Positions 57,260 through 64,000 of a stretch of 64,000 nucleotides of DNA are shown in pieces. Source of the stretch: Branchinecta lynchi (Eukaryota > Arthropoda > Branchiopoda > Anostraca > Branchinectidae). The position numbers were made by a program, and so were the translations under genes. The stretch lies in contig JAKZAP010000007.1 in assembly GCA_023053575.1 (NCBI GenBank), positions 27,181,464-27,245,463 of the forward strand, in the 5' to 3' direction. Position 1 is the stretch's first letter, and every line of letters begins with the position of its first letter. The notes beneath the pieces are model-generated. The model did no database searches. It saw only the letters and a program-made list of their open reading frames with translations, and was not told the DNA's origin.

Positions 57260-58280
57260 TTTTCGGTTCAAGTGCCATATAGAGATCGTAATGGTGATCC
57301 ATCTGTCTCCCTTTTGGGTACATCCACTCCACGTAAGCTAAAGACGATGACACTTCACATGCTTAAATGCTCAGCGAAACCGTGTTTTGCCGGATTAAAT
57401 CCATCCGTTCATGTGGCGGTGGAGGGAGGGGGAGTACGGAAATTTGTGACCCATGTGACCCGATTCAGAGGAGCAGAGCGATATTGCATTTATAAGGCCG
57501 AATCACATCCGACCACGGGGCGAGGGGGACTCTGGGAATTTTGGGATGTTGCGACGGAATATAAGGAATCCATATTTGGAACATGCGAACAATTTTGGAA
57601 CATTCTTTGCATAGGAATATAGGGATTGGGATGAAACTTGGACGGTACAAAGATTATGGGGCTCAGATGTGTGATTTTGAAGTCGGGCTGAATACAACCT
57701 TGGTGCGGGGACCTGGAAGGGGCGTTGCTCCAATACCACATACATTTTTCGAATCACATCCGACTTAGGGGGGGGGGGCGGGGGCCACGAAATCGGTTAA
57801 CATTTTGTGGCGCCCAGGAACCTAGATATGTTTTTTTGAGGTTGAGACCGGATCCGGTGTCGTCGGGGGGAGTTGTGTGTCACAGAAACATTTCCGGATG
57901 TCCCCCGAATCAAGGGCAAATTATTCGGTAGTGAAGTGCCGTAGATGAAACATTTGCGTGTCCGAATTGCATCCGACCATGGTGGTGGGATGGAAGAAGA
58001 GGCTCGATAACATGCGTAGGAACCAGGTGGAAAGAATGATTGCGATGAAACTTGGATTGTGCAAAGGTAACGGGTCCAAAATTCAGAAGGGCCACCATTC
58101 GAGTGACACTGTGGGTGATCCCTAGATACGATATTTACGTGTCAGAATCGCATGTGGACATGGTGGGGGAGGTTTCAGAAATTTTTCGATGCGCATGGGG
58201 ACCAAAAAAAGAGAGTGAGAAACTTGGAAGGCACACATGGCATAGGCCCGGATGTGCCGTTTGAGGTCTGGACCGGATGC
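57260..58280. repeat. Diverged tandem units of about 350 bp, no gene
   Basis: The phrase GAAT(C/T)(A/G)CATCCGACCA near 57500, 57750 and 57965, and GATGAAACTTGGA near 57630 and 58044. Open frames up to 144 codons are not conserved between units. Confidence 0.5.
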
Positions 58281-58348
58281 GGCCAGATATTACATAGACG
58301 GAATACTACTCAAGTGACCTAACCGTGAAAAATGAGCTGCTTTATTTA

Positions 58349-58698
58349 GGCGTATTCTCGTCGTTTCCCGAGGACTACTTTTGAGGAGTCCCTGCGTTTT
58401 TGTTTGTCCCAGGGACTCACTCCCCGTATTCTCACGAGTCCCCATGTACATTATCATCACCATCATAAAAAAGGACGACCTTTCAGATTCGTAGGGGACT
58501 GGTGTTGGTGCAATGTAAAGTTAACTACAAACAATCAGAATAAACAAAACAAAAAATAAAATGGATCCAGACTAATTTCGTCAACTGCATATTTTTTTTG
58601 GGGGGGTCAAAATCCATTTTAGAAGCATTCCCTGTGTTCTCTTTATTTTCCGTAAGCGGAGTCCGACTCATCGGGGAACGGCAGGAATACGCCTTTTG
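58349..58698 (+). mobile_element. MITE family M1, forward copy with a deletion
   Basis: GGCGTATTCTCGTCGTTTCCC start and GGGGAACGGCAGGAATACGCC end. About 60 bp shorter than full copies because the right nested hairpin is missing. Confidence 0.85.
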
Positions 58699-58858
58699 TC
58701 GCAGGACAAGTCCCTCGTGTAAAATTCCATGCATACTATCTACACCCGTGACATGGGCATGTGAAGTGCTTAGATAAATTTGTTTTCGGCGGGATCACTC
58801 TTCCTTCGGCCTGCTTCTTCGTAACCATTATAGTGGTTTGCCAACGAAGTTCAAAAGC

Positions 58859-59235
58859 CCCTCTGTCTGTACCTCAGTGGCAGAGCAGTTGCCTTGAAAG
58901 CCAAAGGTCCTAGGTTCAAATCCCCATCTGTCTAGGACCCATGACCGTTTTTGCGCTGCATGCAGGTCACAAGGTCCTGTATCCGCCCTCCCTCCACCCA
59001 CACGTGGATGGTCGGACCCGGAAAATAAGGTTTCGTTGAGTATCAGTCGGGTCCTTTATAGTTCTTCATAGCCCTAGCTTATATGGAAATGCCTGGACTA
59101 GCAAAATTAGACAAAGGGATAGACGGACCGACGGAGAGACATGATGGTGGCTACATGGCGCTTTAGTCGAAGGTTGCAAGTGCCATACAATCCTTGAATA
59201 TATAAGCTACCTGCTGTGGTACTATAAATAAAATT
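58859..59235 (+). mobile_element. tRNA-derived SINE
   Basis: The head 58861-58935 has an A box (TACCTCAGTGG, 58870-58880), a B box (GGTTCAAATCC, 58913-58923) 32 bases apart, and a TTGAAAG anticodon-like loop. The acceptor stem does not pair well, so it is not a working tRNA. An unrelated body with AATAAA near 59226 follows. RNA polymerase III promoter boxes make a SINE the best call. Confidence 0.7.
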
Positions 59236-60166
59236 TGTTCAACCGGGGAATCTCCAATAATCGAGGGGATTTCTAGAGAATTTGGAATCCTCCAGCAATA
59301 GAGTTTTTCAAGAGTTTGGCAACGTTCAGTGAAACTACGCTCCCGTCCAGAAGGAATGAAGTTTCACCGTCCTAGCTTGTCCGGAAGTGTCTGAACTAGA
59401 AAAAGTAGGACAGAATGACGAACCGACAGGCAGCACGAACACTGTTTGACACTTTGCTTACACGGTTTGGAGAAAACATACAATTTTTAGTAAAAATTGT
59501 CATTCTTGCACTGCCGCTACAATCGATAACGTTTCTGTTAGTGCAGTTGCTGATGAGCAAAACTCCTACAACAACCTTGAGCCTAGGGAAGATAAAGCTC
59601 AATGGAAAGAGAACCTGATACATATCAACTAAAAAGACAAGGCGTTATAATTTTACCTGCGGGCCGCCGCCGCCGACCCCAACGGTGGCGCGCCGAAATG
59701 TTTTCGGCGGTGGCCCGGTGAGTTATTTTCGGCGGCACGCCACCGACTTTCGGCGCGGCTTCGGGGACTACTCAGACTCAACGACTCAAATCCTGTGTCA
59801 AACAACTACGGCGATCTTTTGGAGCAGCTGTTACACCGTTTCTTCATTTCTTCTACAGGTACCCGGAGATTCTGCATGGGCAGTGAGAGATAATCATCAA
59901 GAGTATTCGTCATCGGATATTTTGAAGGATGTAATACTATGATATCTACAAAACACAACTATGTAAAACTGTGTAAATGTAATGATTTGGTAATTGTACT
60001 ATCAGTTTCATTTATATTTGCAATTCTTCTTCTCCATGGTAATTCTGAAAGCAGTTCTTATTCTAATCATTCATTGACCTGATTTTGCTTCGAAGTTGAC
60101 AGTTCGTACGCGAACGCTGCGAAAAAAGTGCTCCTTCTCCTCTGTCTCGCCAAACCAAGAAACACA
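59236..60166. other. No supported gene; GC-rich arm at 59660-59773
   Basis: Frames at 59415-59618 and 59685-59942 are unsupported, and the second lies in the GC-rich arm. TTTCTTC.TTTCTTC.ACAGGTACCCGGAGATTCTGCAT (59838-59875) repeats a phrase found at 50405. Confidence 0.45.
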
Positions 60167-60841
60167 GAGCGTGTCCCATCCTACTTACCGTAGTTACTAC
60201 GCATGACGTCACGAATTCTGGCTTTTCGCCGTCAAGGCTGGAACGATTTTTTTATTTTCCAGCAGGATCTCACGCCTCGGGCGAATTCGACCAATCACGT
60301 TACAGAGATGCATAGTTACTACGCTTACTACGCTCTCGAGCATGGTAAGCAAATAGTAACAAGGTTGGAACGGTCAGTCGTAATAACTTTTCGTGAGGAT
60401 GTCACGGAAATAGTAACTAGTAGTAACTATTACTTGCGTTTTTGTTCGACTTTTCACTCGCCTTTTCGACGGCTTTTTACTTTTTTTGCGTTTAAGTAAA
60501 AAGGTCCCAAGCACTGTTTGACAATCTCACGTTTTTGTCAAAAAGGCAAACGCCGACTTTCGCCTTTTCCCTCGGCTTTTTGCAAAAAGGCAAACTTGGT
60601 AGGGGACCAACTTACGCTCTCCTTTTGGCTTTTTGCCTCGCTACTTTAACCAGTTTATCCCAAAATCCAATAAAAGAGGAATTTGATTCAAAGTTAAAAT
60701 CAGTATTTCGAGACTGTCTCGGATTTTAAAGATGAAAAATTTGAAGTGCAAGTAAAATACAAATAAAATGGCAAAAGCTGAAAAGGAAAAGGCAAAAGCC
60801 GAACAAAAACGCAACTATTGTTAGAAGGGTGGAACACGCTC
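60167..60841. mobile_element. TIR element, relative of the 44-47 kb host element
   Basis: GAGCGTGTCCCATCC (60167) and GGGTGGAACACGCTC (to 60841) are imperfect inverted ends. It shares AGTAACTA(G)TAGTAACTA, CTGGCTTTT.GCC(G/A)TCAAGG and ATGCATAGTTACTACGCTTAC with the pieces at 43981-44040 and 46745-46959. 675 bp, non-coding, with GGCAAAAAGCC-type low complexity at 60540-60800. Confidence 0.7.
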
Positions 60842-62432
60842 ACAACTCTCTCAAGTAACGTGATATCCCGCCAAATTCAAAAACAATCTGCCGCATGCCG
60901 AAAGGGATCCAGAGTGGAACCCAAGTGCCAGTCATTTGAAGGAAAGAACCTCATGAGTTGAGTATCAAAGGTGGTCTGTTTTTGTATGGCAGACATTGAC
61001 AGTTACTTTGATGAGGAGGTACCATCTTCTTTGCCTGGAGCCGTGGCGTGAGTATTGTTTCGTGTATTGTGAAGAAGAAAGTGCCAGGTCTAAAAAAAAT
61101 AAGCCTTTTCTTGATAACATGCTCAATGCTTAGTGCTGGAACCACAGTTAGAACTCGCCAACTGTTTTCTCCAACTTTTATTATCCTTATCTCACCTTAA
61201 ACTTCTGAAAAGTTAAATTGTAGTCTATTCCCAAAGAAAGCCAGTAAAATTCCTTTCTACTGTATGTTATGTTCCGAGGCACCAAGATCAAAGGAGGGTC
61301 CCGAGCTGAATTGTCAGAACATGAATTACTGCAAGGCCGATAATTGTATAGTGATCTAACCACCTTTTTTATGACTGAATGTAGCTGACAGGCTGACAGG
61401 GGAGAGTCAGGTACAGTAGAGGCAGGGGGATATCCACTATTGAGCTAAAGTCAAATTTAGTTGTTTATATATAGGGTAACTCTCCTAGTTCCCGAACGTC
61501 CTACCTCTCAATGAGTTCGATGTTCGGAAAAAAAATAAAAAACCTCCAGCTTCTGATCACATGCTAGGATAAAAAAAAAAAAATCACGCTTTATACCATA
61601 GAGTAATGGTGCGTTTTTGTCCTGCTCGTTACGTTCCTCTGTCAACTCGTGCTCAAAAAGAAGAAAAGAACACAAAACTAAATCTGGGACTTCGAAAGAG
61701 CTCTTCTGCAATTCATTTGCTTCGGTTTTCATAAGTTTTTAAATAATAAACTTTGATACCATTTGAAAGAGGACAAAACTTATATAACGTTATATTGATG
61801 TCGCTTCCTAGAACATTTTTATACACTTTTGGCCGAGGGTACTATCGTTCGGAAACTGGTTGCATGAATGTTTCAGTCTCGGAACGAAATGTTTGAGTCC
61901 CTATATATGTGGTTTTCGCCTGTTTTTTAAGTTTCATCGTCTAGGACTACTCTGATAAATTGTTTCTCAAGTAATTTTGCTTATTGTTCAGACTTTTAAG
62001 AAAACGGAAAGACTGGAATTCAATCCGAACGATAGATTTCCAGTCCCCGAACGGTTGACGAAAAATTGTTTGGTAAAACAATCCCGGTTATCGAACATAC
62101 AGTTTATGAATCGGAACGAGAACAACAGGTGGGACGAACGTTCGAGGCAGTGTTGTGCCAAGTTCTTCTATGTTTTACGTAAGTACAGGTACCAAGTACT
62201 CCAGATGGATCCAGTAGCCTACTATTTAAGGTGAGGGAGTGGGTTTTAATCCAAAATTTTATTTCCGGGTGAAATAAGGTTAAAACTACGTTAAACATAT
62301 TTTCGTCACAAAAAGTTAGTTAATAAGAAATCTGCCGAAAAAAAAATTATCGGTAGTCTTTATACTTATAGGTAGTGTTCAAAAATGGTTTACATACTGC
62401 TGAACGTCGTGCTAATGGAATATTTCACTGTC
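60842..62432. other. No supported gene
   Basis: Small frames only. GATATCCACTATTGAGCTAA followed by TTAGTTGTTTATATATA (61428-61473) recurs at 63788-63832. A poly(A) run lies at 61572. Confidence 0.45.
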
Positions 62433-62602
62433 ATGAAAGTACTTGATTACTTAAGTCAAGTACCGTACTTCTACTTTTTTCTTAAGCACGAGTATGAATT
62501 ACTTCAGAATTTTTTTCAATTAAGTAAAGCACAAGTACTACGATTTTTTTACTCAAGTAATGACTTTAAGTACTTTGTACTCAAGTATTCCCAACACCAG
62601 CC
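62433..62602. repeat. AAGTACTTGA / TCAAGTACTT-rich repeat, MITE-like
   Basis: ACTTAAGTCAAGTAC, AAGTACTCAAGTA-type words alternate in both orientations and the stretch ends in GTACTCAAGTATTCCCAACACC, a style known from hAT MITEs. Borders are not clear. Confidence 0.5.
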
Positions 62603-63787
62603 CGACACTGTTTGGGGGAGACGTGGGATGAACTGGGATGTTGAACCAAAGGAGATTGCTTAACTGCCCCTGTGGTAGAGTCTGAATTACAGAGTTTCTA
62701 GCCTCCGAACTTGTGCCTCTGGCCTTCTGCTAATAGCGTCGCCTACAAAGGATACTGAAAGTTTGGTTTGAACCTTCGTGCGTTACTGCAGTGTGGCCAT
62801 AAGAAGTCCATTATTAGGTGTGGCTGAATATTGGGTCTGACAACGCTTAACCGTTTTAGAGAATGAAGTTTTTGATTCAGTCTGAAGTGAAAGGATATCA
62901 CAAATGCAGAATTATGCCACATCATCAGCTCCCAATGGAAGTGGTGCCAGAGGTGAACCGATACGACTAGCATGCTATGGCCGTATTCATGCCAAATGCT
63001 GCTCCCTTCCATCTTTTAGAGGTATGCTCTAATATTTTCTTCAACTTAGTTACTACGTTAACCCTACTAAACCAGGGCTATTTACTTTGATGAACCTGTT
63101 GCGACTTTGCTTTTTCAATAAGACGTTCGATGCTTTTGCATAATTGGTTTGTCCTAACCCTCGCATAATACGAGGGACCATGCGATATCACTTTAACATG
63201 TGTTCTTATTCGCCTAGTGTAAATAACACCGTGCAGAAGCATTTTTAGATCTGCTACTGTCGCGCAGGGAGAGTAGTAAATAGATTACTGGATAAGTTCT
63301 ACACATGGTAGGATAGGAGTGGTTTCACGGGACTGAATATCATACTAGCATCATTAAAGGTCTACTTCTTCCATCCCGGCTGATATCGGAAAATAACATT
63401 TGGACGGCCACCTAAATTTGGGTAGATTATGACAAATGTCTACCGAGCGGAGCGAGGCTCTTTAAAGAAGGTTATTCCGGTACAATCGAGATGGAGGAAA
63501 GTTGACTGTATAATTTTTTTGAACAGATTAATTATGCTCATCGTCACAGAGAAATTTAGAGGAGGATGTGACTGAATCAATCTCTCTCCAGGTTACTACT
63601 AAGTAATAGCCTATTATTTAAATAGGATAAGCCTTTTCTTAAAAACTATGCTTAAAGTTTAACTAAAAAGCCAAGTTAGTTTTGTGTCATTTAACTGAAT
63701 ACACTGAATTATTTGGATTCTGCAAAGTGATTTTTTCTCGCCACTAGTTATGATGCCCAGAATATCTGCAGCCATCCCCCGAATGCG
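62603..63787. other. No gene seen
   Basis: Non-coding sequence. The minus frame 62743-63012 has no recognisable content. Confidence 0.4.
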
Positions 63788-63875
63788 GATATCCACCATT
63801 CAGCTAAAGTAAAATTTGGTTGTTTATATATATAAGAAATGCATGTAGCTGATCATACTATACATCAAAATTTCG

Positions 63876-64000
63876 TAGCCAGTTAGTTGGCTACTCTTGG
63901 TGTGCCCTATACAAACAAGCTTAGGCTACACTTGTCCCCCCAGAAACACTTTCAGTAGCCAACTAGTTGGCTAAACATGTCCCCCCAGAAACACTCTCAG
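63876..64000. repeat. Tandem units with the palindrome TAGCCAACTAGTTGGCTA
   Basis: The perfect 18-bp palindrome at 63956-63973 has a one-mismatch sister at 63876-63893. TGTCCCCCCAGAAACACT occurs at 63933 and 63979. The array continues past the window edge. Confidence 0.7.

Larger units (their letters stand above)
57086..59773. mobile_element. Element bounded by GC-rich inverted arms
   Basis: AGTCCCCGAAGCCGCTCCGAA (57086) faces the reversed TTCGGCGCGGCTTCGGGGACT (59753-59773). Both arms (about 80-110 bp) are full of CGGCGG and GGCGCGCCG words, unlike the AT-rich surroundings. The interior holds diverged tandem units, an M1 copy and a SINE. No transposase is recognised. Confidence 0.55.

Noticed and set aside
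57188..57622. 144-codon + frame
   Set aside because: It spans diverged tandem units, is not conserved between them, and has no recognisable motif.
58861..58935. A functional tRNA gene
   Set aside because: A and B boxes are good, but the acceptor stem and anticodon stem pair poorly and an unrelated body follows, so a SINE head fits better.

Overview
The window looks like repeat-rich DNA from an invertebrate animal, most likely an arthropod. The pointer is a pure (TTAGG)n array of about 1.08 kb (read as CCTAA on the + strand, 21056-22131), the usual arthropod telomere unit. Introns with GT...AG borders, AATAAA signals, C2H2 zinc fingers, LINE reverse transcriptases, hAT and Tc1/mariner-like MITEs and a tRNA-derived SINE all fit an animal genome. 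I see no bacterial operon, rRNA, CRISPR or intact long host gene. Almost all of the window is mobile-element debris.

Layout. 0-3.3 kb: a broken zinc-finger/transposase-like gene on the minus strand, a diverged inverted piece of the same gene, and a MITE. 3.7-6.6 kb: a pogo-like MITE and two tandem-repeat blocks. 6.77-8.49 kb: the best intact gene, two exons and 201 codons, with an initiator, a poly(A) signal and a hAT MITE in its intron. 9.0-14.8 kb: tandem repeats, ending in a 4.2-kb GACAGACAGTCAGTCA minisatellite. 14.86-19.52 kb: a composite with ~0.55-kb inverted arms, each carrying a near-identical 102-codon ORF; a dead LINE and a broken multi-exon gene (copy A) lie between them. 19.55-20.95 kb: an HSF-type promoter (two perfect heat-shock elements, TATA, initiator), a spliced leader exon and a gene cut off by a 100-N gap. 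21.06-22.13 kb: the telomeric array, placed inside the scaffold.

22.1-40.3 kb: a region bounded by a diverged inverted duplication whose outer end abuts the telomeric repeats on one side only. Its interior holds dispersed repeats, a hammerhead-like fold-back and a 310-bp direct repeat, but no gene I can support. 40.7-47.2 kb: copy B of the same multi-exon family as copy A, with frameshifts, interrupted by a TIR element that is itself filled with LINE fragments. 48.6-58.7 kb: a dense cluster of one ~0.4-kb MITE family (GGCGTATTCTCGCCG ends), arrays of the palindrome GATACCACGGTA, a 2.7-kb insertion and a GC-rich TIR pair. 58.9-64 kb: a tRNA-derived SINE, another TIR element and further repeats.

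Four signals matter most. (1) A heat-shock-type promoter sits between two divergent ORFs beside the gap. (2) Dispersed elements carry a hammerhead-ribozyme-like core, one of them with a clean 12-bp target-site duplication and two cores in tandem. (3) A telomeric array lies inside the scaffold, joined to a sharp repeat boundary. (4) Copies A and B are homologous multi-exon genes of unknown function sharing intron positions. All family names are from pattern reading; no database search was possible.
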